Shown here in pieces: positions 1-10,756 of a stretch of DNA of 64,000 nucleotides. A program made the position numbers and the translations under genes. The notes under the pieces are model-generated. The model made no database searches. It saw only the letters and a program-made list of their open reading frames with translations, and was not told where the DNA came from. Within the stretch, counting starts at the first letter, position 1. Each line of letters begins with the position of its first letter. Source of the DNA: Vreelandella neptunia (GTDB taxonomy: Bacteria; Pseudomonadota; Gammaproteobacteria; Pseudomonadales; Halomonadaceae); assembly GCF_000712975.1 (NCBI RefSeq), contig NZ_JHQL01000001.1:248001-312000 (forward strand), written 5' to 3'.

Positions 1-422
1 AACGGGCCATACAGGTACAAATAACCCTTGTTTGTCGAGCGCTTTAAACCAAGCGCTTTTTTGCTGCTTAGCGTCTAACTTGCCCATGCTGATCAGCAGT
101 AAATCGTCACTACCACCCATCATCTCAGCATACTGAGCCAGTGCTTTACTGCCATCTTGGCCCAGTTTGTGTGTTCCTAACCGCAGTTCAAGGAGCTTAT
201 TAGAGGCGAATAAGGAGAGATTGCTGGCGGTTTCCAGCAGCCGGCCCCAGGAAAAATTAGCCTCTACATCAAGCACTTCCCGTTCTTCGACTCCCGCTTG
301 CCGCGCGGTTAAGCGCACGGCATCGCAGGCATCTCGATGTTGCAATGGTTCATCACCGGCAACAATCACGACCTTGGGCAATTTTTTTGCTAAGGCCGCG
401 GGAAGCTGATCCGAAAATACCT

Positions 423-426
<4 letters not shown>
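1..426 (-). CDS. holA: DNA polymerase III subunit delta (partial, C-terminal part outside window)
   Basis: The minus strand is open for 142 codons from a GTG at 424-426 to the window edge, so the N-terminal domain is present and the rest is missing. The translation begins VKVFSDQLPAALAKKLPKVV, followed by a GDEPLQ segment that is typical of the delta subunit just after its first strand. HolA is the clamp-loader subunit that opens the beta sliding clamp. The GTG overlaps the lptE stop codon (GTGA), which fits the leuS-lptE-holA operon known from E. coli. There is no upstream ATG alternative in this frame before lptE, so GTG is the probable start. The identification rests on the sequence pattern plus conserved synteny. 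Confidence 0.88.
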
Positions 427-3610
<3,184 letters not shown>

Positions 3611-3681
3611 CTATGCAGGTGTATCCTTGAACGGGTAGCCGATGATAGGCCACACCCTGGGTCGACAAAAGGAGAGGGACT

Positions 3682-4200
3682 ATGGAACAACATAACGATC
3701 ACCGTTTGCGCGAAGGCTACGAGCGCCTGCTAGAGCGCATGCAGGACGGGGCTAATGAGCTTACCTGGGAAAACCTTCAAAAGGATTTAGACGAGGCCGT
3801 TGCTTTTGAAGCAGAGCTTGAAGAGTACACCAAAGACGAGCTAGCGCTGCTGCGTGCCTGGGTAGAGCGTGATTTGAAAGATATGCGCTACTACATGGCA
3901 GATACCGGTAAGCAGGTTGCAAGCTGGTTAGGTATCGATATCGACAGCCTGTCACGACGGGTGGCGGAATCGCTGCTTTCAATCGCCGACCGCAGCGTGG
4001 TGGAACGCGAACGCTTCGAAGATGACCTGGAAGCCGCGCGCGCCGACTACTGCGAAGGTGAAGTAGCCGCGCCCGGACTGATGGCGTGCGTGCATTGCGA
4101 TGCCCAGGTGATGCTAGAAAGCGTCTCTCGCCTGGAACCATGCCACCAGTGTGGCCACCGCTACTTCTACCGTTTTCCGAGCAAAATCGTCGAAACATGA
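3682..4200 (+). CDS. YbeL-like zinc-ribbon protein (DUF1451 family)
   Basis: The product is a 172-residue soluble, acidic protein. The N-terminal two-thirds is helical and charged. The C-terminus holds a zinc ribbon formed by a CVHC pair near residue 136 and a CHQC pair near residue 155. This architecture and the location beside leuS match E. coli YbeL (DUF1451), whose biochemical role is not established. The ATG is preceded by AAAGGAGAGGG, an excellent ribosome binding site. The gene is divergent from leuS. Family assignment is good; function is unknown. Confidence 0.82.
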   Translation: MEQHNDHRLREGYERLLERMQDGANELTWENLQKDLDEAVAFEAELEEYTKDELALLRAWVERDLKDMRYYMADTGKQVASWLGIDIDSLSRRVAESLLSIADRSVVERERFEDDLEAARADYCEGEVAAPGLMACVHCDAQVMLESVSRLEPCHQCGHRYFYRFPSKIVET

Positions 4201-4220
4201 GTGGCTAATTCGCCCATCAT

Positions 4221-5534
4221 TTAATTGACCCACATGCTCAGGCCTGCGATCGCTCCTAGCGAGAGCAGGCTCATCATCGCTGCATACAGTAAATTATTTT
4301 TCATCATGCGGTAGCCGCTAACCCCGTAACGCCCCTGCAGTGAAAGGTTAATGCCGGAAAGTGGCCCAACGCTTGTGCCTACCGCCCAGGCGCTCAGCGC
4401 GACAAAGGCAAACAGCGTTTGCTCACCACTGGCTAAATTCAAAATAGATGCCAGTACGGAAACGCCAATAATCGGGTGCAACCCTACCAGCGCACTTAAC
4501 GTAATCGCCGCAAAGCTCACCATGGCCTGCCACATGCCAAAGGTGGCAAATAGCGTCCAGTCGTCACCTGCTGCCGCTGCAACCAGGGTAGAAAGCCCCA
4601 GGGTTAATAAGCCTGCTGCTAAAAACAACGAAATTTCCCCGCGCATTGCGGGTAGCCGTGTGGTGGTATGCTGGCGAATGCGTCGCAAGGTATAGCGCGC
4701 GCCTTCCTTCAGGTTGCTGAGTACCGCCACTGCTGGTAGTAAAAAGGTAATGATGCTGACAATGGTGAGCGACGGCGTCAGCCAAAAGTGAAACAGCATC
4801 ACCAGCGCGGCCATGCCCGCAGGCATTAACAGACTACGCGGCGAAAGCGAAAAGCCGTCTACCTCGGCTAAATCAAACCGCCGCCTAAGCTCTAACGTCG
4901 TTAACAGCCCTGAAAGCATCGCCAACGGAAAACCAATTAGCGCAATCTGGCCGTACTGCACTTCTGGCACTAATGCGATGACTATCGCCATAGAGGCAAA
5001 GAAAGGCGACCATAGCGCCGCGCTACTCAGCCCACGGTTAAGCGCCAATAGCTGGGGTGTGGTTAGTGGGGAGCGCCTAGCTAAACGGTCGCCGACCATA
5101 AAGACCGTCGAAAGATTCAAAATAGTGCCGAGAAAGTGCACGCCCAGCCACGTACGCAGCACGCCATCTGCACCGGTCACCCGCTTACCCGGCGTGCGTT
5201 TATTACCCTGAGTTCCCAGCAAAGAAATAAAGCTAACGCCCACCAGCATGCTGACCACAAACACGTTGCCCTGAAGCATGGCAGGCCAATTCACATTGGT
5301 ACCGTACACCACCCGCGCCACCATCAGCATCAACACCCCAATAGCAATCAGCACCCCCGCTTGAATACGCGAACGCCTAGGAATATCCCGCCACAACAGC
5401 GCCACTGCCGCCCACAATAAATAGCTCACCGCCTGCGCCGTTGGCATCGCACCGGTAAAGCCCACTATCTGCGCTAAAAGCCCCAGCAGCACCAGCACAC
5501 CCGCCACCCGCCGCCGCATCGTTGTCTCTTGCAT
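4221..5534 (-). CDS. Polytopic inner-membrane protein, family not recognised
   Basis: The 437 residues form about 11-13 hydrophobic segments with short loops, typical of a secondary transporter. The most hydrophilic part is the loop near residues 110-130 (TQGNKRTPGKRVTGAD). A polar stretch GLSSAALWSPFFAS lies inside a membrane segment near the middle, and a second glycine/serine-rich segment (AVGTSVGPLSGINLS) lies near the C-terminus. This two-fold pattern resembles re-entrant hairpins of ion-transporter superfamily permeases, but I do not recognise the family. The start has AAGGGA nine bases upstream; MRRR five codons later is an alternative. The gene is convergent with the zinc-ribbon gene and has no co-directional partner. 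Confidence 0.7.
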   Translation of the reverse strand: MQETTMRRRVAGVLVLLGLLAQIVGFTGAMPTAQAVSYLLWAAVALLWRDIPRRSRIQAGVLIAIGVLMLMVARVVYGTNVNWPAMLQGNVFVVSMLVGVSFISLLGTQGNKRTPGKRVTGADGVLRTWLGVHFLGTILNLSTVFMVGDRLARRSPLTTPQLLALNRGLSSAALWSPFFASMAIVIALVPEVQYGQIALIGFPLAMLSGLLTTLELRRRFDLAEVDGFSLSPRSLLMPAGMAALVMLFHFWLTPSLTIVSIITFLLPAVAVLSNLKEGARYTLRRIRQHTTTRLPAMRGEISLFLAAGLLTLGLSTLVAAAAGDDWTLFATFGMWQAMVSFAAITLSALVGLHPIIGVSVLASILNLASGEQTLFAFVALSAWAVGTSVGPLSGINLSLQGRYGVSGYRMMKNNLLYAAMMSLLSLGAIAGLSMWVN

Positions 5535-5791
5535 CTCAATCCCTTACTGGTTGAGTTAGCAGGCTAATAGGATTCTTAACCGTTGGCTAGCGCAAGAGAA
5601 GCGAAGAGGGCGTTTACCGAAAGAAAAGTCTAATTCTCGTAGCGCGATGATAATGCCGCCAACATTGGCCGCGCCGTTATAACCAATGAAAGCCCAATGA
5701 AAGCAACGTGTAGCGCGTAACGGATCTGCGAGGAACGAGCAGCGAGACACCCGCGAAGACGTGGCTCGAAAAAAGGAGGACTACAGTGTTG
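5535..5791. other. Intergenic region with an orphan ribosome binding site
   Basis: These 257 bp separate the membrane protein start from the 3' end of the yoeB-like toxin. No credible gene was found. Near the right end, AAAAAAGGAGGACTACAGTG reads on the + strand as a strong Shine-Dalgarno plus GTG start (5786). That frame closes after 24 codons at 5860 and runs antisense into the toxin. It may be the stump of a gene cut when the toxin-antitoxin block arrived. Confidence 0.4.
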
Positions 5792-6064
5792 TTAGGACTG
5801 ATCGTAGTGACCACCAATAGCGAATATATAAATGGACCTGTCATCGAATCGATATATTAAACGATCTTTCTGTGATATCCGCTTAGACCACAGGCCAGAG
5901 AGGTTATGCTTTAGAGGTTCAGGTTTTCCAAGGCCAGAGGAGGGGGCATTTGATCGCAGCATTTCCTTAAGCAATTTGCACAAGGCTTTGTGTAATCGTT
6001 TGTCTTTTTCGCGCATAACCTCATACGCTTCCCAAGTGTTGCCCTCAAAGACCAGTGATCTCAT
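5792..6064 (-). CDS. yoeB: YoeB family mRNA interferase toxin
   Basis: The 90-residue product aligns along its length with E. coli YoeB, the ribosome-dependent endoribonuclease of a type II toxin-antitoxin system. The segment KPEPLKHNLSGLWSKRI is near-identical to the family signature. The catalytic residues known from YoeB can all be placed: Glu49 (KPEP), Arg68 (KDR) and the C-terminal His86-Tyr87. The start chosen is the ATG at 6064, which overlaps the antitoxin reading frame by 20 bases, the classic arrangement. The longer reading frame upstream lacks YoeB homology. The toxin looks intact and probably active, held in check by the adjacent antitoxin. Confidence 0.93.
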   Translation of the reverse strand: MRSLVFEGNTWEAYEVMREKDKRLHKALCKLLKEMLRSNAPSSGLGKPEPLKHNLSGLWSKRISQKDRLIYRFDDRSIYIFAIGGHYDQS

Positions 6065-6317
6065 CCATTTGCTCGCTCGTCGGTTTATAGCCTGTTTTAC
6101 TGCTGTGGGTGTCAAGAGAGTCGCTAATCTGCTGCATGAGATTCTTGTTTTGGAGCACGTGGAGGGTTTCCTGTTCTCGCTCCCAGTCCTCAGCGCTGAT
6201 TACCACGAAAGCCTCTCCGGCTCGTCGCGTTACTTTGAGCGGCTCGTGCCTGCTAACTACTTGCTCTACAACACTTTTAAGGTTATCCCTGAATTTGTTT
6301 ACGCTAATTGTGTCCAT
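6045..6317 (-). CDS. yefM: YefM/Phd family antitoxin
   Basis: This 90-residue antitoxin starts MDTISVNKFRDNLKSVVEQV, the Phd/YefM N-terminal DNA-binding fold, and continues with the conserved PLKVTRRAGEAFVVIS strand. The C-terminal tail (THSSKTGYKPTSEQMDEI) would wrap the toxin. The ATG at 6317 has an AAAGGTG ribosome binding site; the reading frame extends upstream but without family similarity. The gene precedes and overlaps yoeB, as expected. Autoregulation is likely because a TGTAC-based palindrome sits just upstream (see the promoter entry). Confidence 0.93.
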   Translation of the reverse strand: MDTISVNKFRDNLKSVVEQVVSRHEPLKVTRRAGEAFVVISAEDWEREQETLHVLQNKNLMQQISDSLDTHSSKTGYKPTSEQMDEITGL

Positions 6318-6330
6318 AACGGCACCTTTA

Positions 6331-6379
6331 TGTACGGGTTTTCCGTACAAGTATACGAAAAAAGCCCCAACAAGACCAA
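6331..6379 (-). promoter_or_regulatory. yefM-yoeB promoter and TGTAC palindromic operator
   Basis: On the minus strand a -35-like TTGGTC (6374-6379) is separated by 18 bases from TATACT (6350-6355). Immediately downstream lies an inverted repeat with 7-bp arms, TGTACGG and CCGTACA (6331-6337 and 6343-6349), and GTATAC overlaps the -10 (6351-6356). YefM of E. coli is known to bind palindromes with a TGTACA core, so this is most likely the autorepression operator. Confidence 0.65.
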
Positions 6380-6474
6380 GCACGGTGACGCCTCTTTCGT
6401 TGCGGCTTCGCCGTCACTAAAGCCGCGCGTGCTGCGGGCATTATGCATCACCACTGTGAGGGGTGAGGTGTTTC

Positions 6475-7848
6475 ATGAACAAGCGTGATTTTCTGAAATT
6501 GCTGGCTCTGGTATTCGTTAGTAGTAAGGCCAGTGGGCGTGGCGGTGATGATGACAAGACCATCGGTAATGGTCGTCAGCGGATTGTGGTTATCGGGGCC
6601 GGTTTGGCGGGGTTAGTGGCGGCAAAAGAGCTCATGGGGGCGGGGCATCATGTGATTGTGTTGGAAGCGCGAGACCGTATTGGTGGCCGAATCTGGACGA
6701 GCAAGAAATGGCCTGACGTACCCCTTGATATGGGCGCGACGTGGATTCACGGCGTTTTTGGTAATCCAATTAGCGAGCTGGCCGATCAATTGGGGGCGAG
6801 GCGCTTGGTGACAAGCTACGAGCGAGCCGTTACTTACACTACCGACGGTCAAGCATTCTCGGAAGTCGAAGAAGCCAAACTTGAGGCTGTCCGGAGAAGA
6901 ATGTTTGCTGCATTGCGCAAAGCACAGAGTGCGGATGCAGACACCTCTATCAGGCAGGTGGTCAACTTGCTTGAGAAAAATTTCGCAAGCGATCCAGAAG
7001 CGCTACGCTTCCTGAGTTTCTGCTTGTCGGGAAACATTGAACAAGAGTATGCGGGGAGTGCGAGTCGTCTTTCATCATATTGGTACGACAGTGCAGAAGA
7101 GTTCGATGGGGATGATGTTTTGTTTGCACAGGGGTTCAGCGTCATCACCGAGTATTTGGCGCAGGATGTCGACATTAGGCTGTCTCAGGTGGTCAACGAA
7201 ATAAAGAGGCAGGATGAATCAGCGGTCAGCGTCCGCACCACAGACAATGAATTTATAGCTGATCGGGTTGTTGTCACACTGCCACTCGGTGTGCTGCAAC
7301 ACAATGATGTGCGCTTCGTTCCAGCGTTACCCGAAGAAAAGCGAAATGCTATTAGCAAGCTTGGCATGGGGGTGTTGAATAAGTGCTACCTTAGATTTGA
7401 GCAAGCCTTCTGGCCTGAGGACATGGATTGGCTTGAATATGTTTCGGCAAAGCATGGAGAGTGGACTGAATGGGTTAGCTTTCAGCGAGCAGTAAACATG
7501 CCAATATTGCTAGGGTTTAATGCCGCTGATCGTGGGCGTGACATTGAAGCATGGTCAGACGAGCAGATTGTGGCGAGTGCTATGGAAACGTTGAGGACTA
7601 TCTTTGGTTCTGATATACCGCAGCCCGTCGACTATCAGATCACGCGCTGGGCATCTGATTCCTTTGCGAGAGGTTCGTACTCTTACAATGCCCTAGGTTC
7701 AACCCCCGTGATGCGCGATGCCCTAGCTAGCACGTTGAATAAACAGTTATTTTTTGCCGGGGAAGCGACCGACAGGGATTATTTCGGGACCGCGCATGGA
7801 GCTTTTTTATCTGGTCTACGAGTATCTAGAGATATTCTATCGATATGA
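6475..7848 (+). CDS. FAD-dependent amine oxidase (flavin monoamine oxidase family)
   Basis: The 457-residue protein is a flavin-containing amine oxidase. A Rossmann motif IVVIGAGLAGLVAAKEL lies near residues 37-53. The RIGGRIWT segment follows, and a C-terminal LFFAGEATDRDYFGTAHGA segment closes the FAD site. It would oxidise a primary or secondary amine to an aldehyde or imine with release of ammonia and peroxide; the substrate cannot be read from sequence. The N-terminus MNKRDFLKLLALVFVSS resembles a twin-arginine signal with KR in place of RR, so export is possible but uncertain. The ATG at 6475 is preceded by GAGGGGTGAGG; a GTG at 6463 is less likely. The CHMI-type isomerase gene follows on the same strand. 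Confidence 0.88.
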   Translation: MNKRDFLKLLALVFVSSKASGRGGDDDKTIGNGRQRIVVIGAGLAGLVAAKELMGAGHHVIVLEARDRIGGRIWTSKKWPDVPLDMGATWIHGVFGNPISELADQLGARRLVTSYERAVTYTTDGQAFSEVEEAKLEAVRRRMFAALRKAQSADADTSIRQVVNLLEKNFASDPEALRFLSFCLSGNIEQEYAGSASRLSSYWYDSAEEFDGDDVLFAQGFSVITEYLAQDVDIRLSQVVNEIKRQDESAVSVRTTDNEFIADRVVVTLPLGVLQHNDVRFVPALPEEKRNAISKLGMGVLNKCYLRFEQAFWPEDMDWLEYVSAKHGEWTEWVSFQRAVNMPILLGFNAADRGRDIEAWSDEQIVASAMETLRTIFGSDIPQPVDYQITRWASDSFARGSYSYNALGSTPVMRDALASTLNKQLFFAGEATDRDYFGTAHGAFLSGLRVSRDILSI

Positions 7849-7952
7849 CTTATCGCCAACCAGGAGCGTATTGTAAATGGTGCTATAAAATGGCGAGAAA
7901 CTGGTAGAGCAATCGATAGAAAGAACAATAACTTTATATTTTTGGAGCAGCC

Positions 7953-8294
7953 ATGCCACATTGCATTGTTGAACATTCGGCATCGTTGGACGGTGAGTTG
8001 ATATTGCCATTGGTATTTTCAGGTGCCATGAAGTCGGCGCTATTTGAGACTGATGGCAGTGACATAAAAGTAAGGTCAATCGCTTATCAAAACTATCTTA
8101 CGGGGCAAGAAAAATCTGATTTTATACATGTGATTTTAAAGATTTTGTCGGGTAGAACCTCTGACCAGAAACATATGCTTTCAACGACGGTATTAACACA
8201 ACTTCAAGAACTTGAACTTCACGATTGCTCATTAACCGTCGAAGTAATAGATATTGAACGTGCTAGTTACTCAAAGCTGGTTCATGGAAAATAG
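7953..8294 (+). CDS. 5-carboxymethyl-2-hydroxymuconate isomerase (CHMI) family protein
   Basis: This 113-residue protein begins MPHCIVEHS, the hallmark of the CHMI (HpaF) group in the tautomerase superfamily, where the proline exposed by removal of the initiator methionine is the catalytic base. In homoprotocatechuate degradation the enzyme isomerises 5-carboxymethyl-2-hydroxymuconate. No other genes of that pathway are nearby, so the true substrate is open. The ATG has GGAGCAGCC upstream. The gap of 104 bp to the amine oxidase allows co-transcription. Family assignment is strong, pathway assignment weak. Confidence 0.85.
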   Translation: MPHCIVEHSASLDGELILPLVFSGAMKSALFETDGSDIKVRSIAYQNYLTGQEKSDFIHVILKILSGRTSDQKHMLSTTVLTQLQELELHDCSLTVEVIDIERASYSKLVHGK

Positions 8295-8360
8295 GAAATG
8301 TGATGAGTTGTTACGAGGCTTTGAGTCTGACGTTACAAGCATAGGCCACCTGCTTATGCC

Positions 8361-8397
8361 CGGATCAGTGTCGCTTTGGAAAGCCGATACTGATCCG
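8361..8397. terminator. Likely bidirectional terminator hairpin
   Basis: CGGATCAGT and ACTGATCCG form a perfect 9-bp outer stem, extended inward by imperfect pairing, and followed by TTT. It lies between the converging isomerase and dioxygenase genes, where a shared terminator is expected. Confidence 0.55.
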
Positions 8398-8416
8398 TTT
8401 GCAATGTATCTTTGAG

Positions 8417-9508
8417 TCAGTTTTGCATGGGGATATCGTCTTTCCAGCGAAATCCAATTCCACCCGCTTTCCAGACACCGTCGTTATTAAATGGATGTGG
8501 CCCACCAAGATTAATATGCTGAGGCAGCCCAAAATGGGGGGCTAGGTTCTGTTTTGCTTTGACTGTTACTCGATCCATAATGCGCAGCCCCTGCTCTTCG
8601 GCAGACATATGCGCTTCAGGGGCAGCCCTATGTGCCAGAGCCCAGTTATCAATGTATAGCAAATCGCCAGTATCGTAGTGATATCGAATGCCGTAGCCTT
8701 TTTCAAAGGAGGCGTTCAGCAAGTCGTTATAATCATTGAAAAGCTGCTTGAGCTCTTCTTCATTGAGCAAGCGCATCTGCTCCACGTTAGCTGCCTGCCG
8801 TTGAAGTTCATTAATGGGCACACCGTCTTCTGGCAGCCGTTCGATCACCGCACCTGTCATGCCTAGGTGTAACCAGACGCTCTTGCGCCCAGAAATGGGA
8901 TGAGTGTGAACAACAGGATGACTCACGCCTGAGGCGGAATTCACAGAGACTAGACGTTCCCAAAAGGCTTGTTTTTCCTTTGGCAGCACATCGAAAGCGG
9001 CGCCTTGGTGAGCGAAGTGAGTGCCGCCACCGTGTTCCGGGGCTCGCGCCATATAATAGGCAGAGTGGGAGAAGGTGTCGGCTTCGAAGCTCCCATCATT
9101 GTGCCACTGTGGGCCGACACCTAAGATGCCGTAGCGATGATCATTAGAACAGCGGAAAATATCTCTGTTCATATCGGGAGTGGCAGGATGGACGCCATGA
9201 GTGGAATGGATTTCGCCAGCGCCCCACCATTTGCTCGCATTAACCAGTTCATCCGTAGAAAGGTCAGTTTGATGCTTGAAAACGATGAAGCCGCGATTTG
9301 CCATTTCTACTTCCAGCGCTTTAATGACGGGGTCGGGAAGTCGTGAGCGAACATCAGCGCCGTAAATTTCAATACCAAGTGGTGCTAGCGGTTTAATGCT
9401 TAACCCCTGCTGTTCAAAAAGCGAGATATGCTTAGGCGTGAGGGATGGAATGGTTGGGGGCGTAGTGCTGAACGCGGTAGTGTTGGACGTTTCTGCTGAT
9501 GTACCCAT
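8417..9508 (-). CDS. TauD/TfdA family Fe(II)/2-oxoglutarate-dependent dioxygenase
   Basis: The 363-residue protein has the metal-binding facial triad of the TauD/TfdA family: His and Asp in WHNDGSF near the first third, and the distal His in WALAHRAAPE. The arginine of GLRIMDRV would bind the 2-oxoglutarate carboxylate. The family hydroxylates small substrates such as taurine, aryloxyacetates or quaternary amines; substrate unknown here. It is longer than TauD (about 280 residues) because of an N-terminal extension and insertions. The start is uncertain: the ATG at 9508 and a TTG at 9526 both lie within a triple direct repeat, and neither has an ideally spaced ribosome binding site. The gene is downstream of and co-directional with the LysR gene. 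Confidence 0.85.
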   Translation of the reverse strand: MGTSAETSNTTAFSTTPPTIPSLTPKHISLFEQQGLSIKPLAPLGIEIYGADVRSRLPDPVIKALEVEMANRGFIVFKHQTDLSTDELVNASKWWGAGEIHSTHGVHPATPDMNRDIFRCSNDHRYGILGVGPQWHNDGSFEADTFSHSAYYMARAPEHGGGTHFAHQGAAFDVLPKEKQAFWERLVSVNSASGVSHPVVHTHPISGRKSVWLHLGMTGAVIERLPEDGVPINELQRQAANVEQMRLLNEEELKQLFNDYNDLLNASFEKGYGIRYHYDTGDLLYIDNWALAHRAAPEAHMSAEEQGLRIMDRVTVKAKQNLAPHFGLPQHINLGGPHPFNNDGVWKAGGIGFRWKDDIPMQN

Positions 9509-9559
9509 AGTTTTGAATTGTCCCAAATAGTTTTGAATTGCCTTAATAGTTTTGAATTA
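9507..9559. repeat. Three direct repeats spanning the dioxygenase start codon
   Basis: The unit ATAGTTTTGAATT occurs at 9507, 9527 and 9546, a period of 20 then 19 bp, or about two helical turns. The first copy contains the reverse complement of the ATG start. The copies may be regulator binding sites or the product of recent slippage. Confidence 0.85.
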
Positions 9560-9667
9560 CCTTAATGGTTAGTTTTTTATTAAGCCTAACGCAGTATATG
9601 GTGTTGGCAAATCCACGGTGTTCAAAGGTAAACATCAGTAAGAAAAGCAGCCTTAGCAACGATCGCC

Positions 9668-10558
9668 TCAGTGGCGTCGTGCCTCCTCCAGTTCCTCAAT
9701 CATTTTTTTAGCGGCGTTGGAAAGTGTGCGGTTAGTGTGGACGAGGTAGCCCAGCGGGCGCTGTATGGGCGCGGTATCTACGTCTAGCTCGACCAGATCG
9801 CTATCAATCATGTTTTCGGGTAGTAGGCTCCAGCCAAGCCCTACGCTGCACATCATTTTCAGCGTTTCTAAATAGTTCGTCGCCATGCTGACAGGAAGCT
9901 GCAGGCCTGCTTCGGCAAAACGCTGACCAATTAAAGTGCGGGTAAAGGTTTTTGCCCCTGGCAGCACGCAATTGAATTCACATAATTCAGCCAAGCTGAG
10001 CGGGCTGCGGTGGTGGTTGACGCGCTGGGCCAATGGATGGTCAGTGGCGCAGACAAAGCACAGCCTATCACGCCATAGTTCGACCACGTGGAGGTGTTCG
10101 ACGGGGTGGGGGGAGAGAGTGACGATCGCCATCTCCAGCGTGCCGTCGACGACTCCTTGGTAGGCTAACTCTGAGTCCAGAAAATGTAGGTCCAACGCCA
10201 CTTCTGGGTGGCGGTGAGTGTACTGCTTTAATAGCGGCGGCAGACGGTGCAGACCGATGTGGTGACTAGTGGCGAGCGTCAGCTTGCCGCCTACTTGGCC
10301 GGAAAGATTGGCGAGCGCGCGGCGGCTATCTTCCACGGTAAACAGTATGTGCTGTGCTTTGGGAAGTAATACATTGCCCGCTTCGGTCAGCGCAATGCGC
10401 CGCCCGATACGGTCAAACAATCGCGTGCCCAGCAGATCTTCCAGGGTGGCGATGCGTTTGCTTACCGCGGGTTGTGTTAAATACAGCTGTTCCGCCGCGC
10501 GGGAGAAGCTTTGGGTTTCAGCAACGGCCAGAAATGCTTGCAGGCTTTGGGTATCCAC
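9668..10558 (-). CDS. LysR family transcriptional regulator, divergent from leuC
   Basis: The product of about 297 residues carries the LysR helix-turn-helix at the N-terminus (SFSRAAEQLYLTQPAVSKRI) and a C-terminal effector-binding domain. The start is probably the GTG at 10558, which has AGGGAG six bases upstream; a TTG two codons earlier abuts that sequence. It is transcribed away from leuCDB, and LysR regulators commonly control the divergent operon, so a role in leucine biosynthesis is inferred. The same LysR-leuC arrangement occurs in pseudomonads. A perfect T-N11-A box lies between the two genes. Alternatively it may control the downstream dioxygenase. Confidence 0.88.
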   Translation of the reverse strand: MDTQSLQAFLAVAETQSFSRAAEQLYLTQPAVSKRIATLEDLLGTRLFDRIGRRIALTEAGNVLLPKAQHILFTVEDSRRALANLSGQVGGKLTLATSHHIGLHRLPPLLKQYTHRHPEVALDLHFLDSELAYQGVVDGTLEMAIVTLSPHPVEHLHVVELWRDRLCFVCATDHPLAQRVNHHRSPLSLAELCEFNCVLPGAKTFTRTLIGQRFAEAGLQLPVSMATNYLETLKMMCSVGLGWSLLPENMIDSDLVELDVDTAPIQRPLGYLVHTNRTLSNAAKKMIEELEEARRH

Positions 10559-10617
10559 TCGCAACTCCCTGAGCAGGTTCTTCTAAAGAGTTTCTAAAAA
10601 GGTAGCGTTAAACATGT

Positions 10618-10632
10618 ATTCCAATTTGGAAT
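10618..10632. promoter_or_regulatory. Candidate LysR box between lysR and leuC
   Basis: ATTCCAATTTGGAAT is a perfect palindrome with 7-bp arms and a single central base. It contains the T-N11-A pattern of LysR-type operators. It is 60 bp upstream of the regulator start and about 125 bp upstream of leuC, a position suited to autoregulation and activation of leuCDB. Confidence 0.6.
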
Positions 10633-10756
10633 CTAAACTATGAATAACATGAATTGCTTTTATGCGCGACTCGCGTGACACTGCATGTATCGCACTATTA
10701 AGCAGCACGTAGAGGCTGCCATACCGAACTAGCAGGGCAATGCCCAGGAGAGCAAC

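Noticed and set aside
3761..4198. Open frame opposite the ybeL-like gene
   Set aside because: Arg/Pro-rich shadow frame of a well-supported gene.
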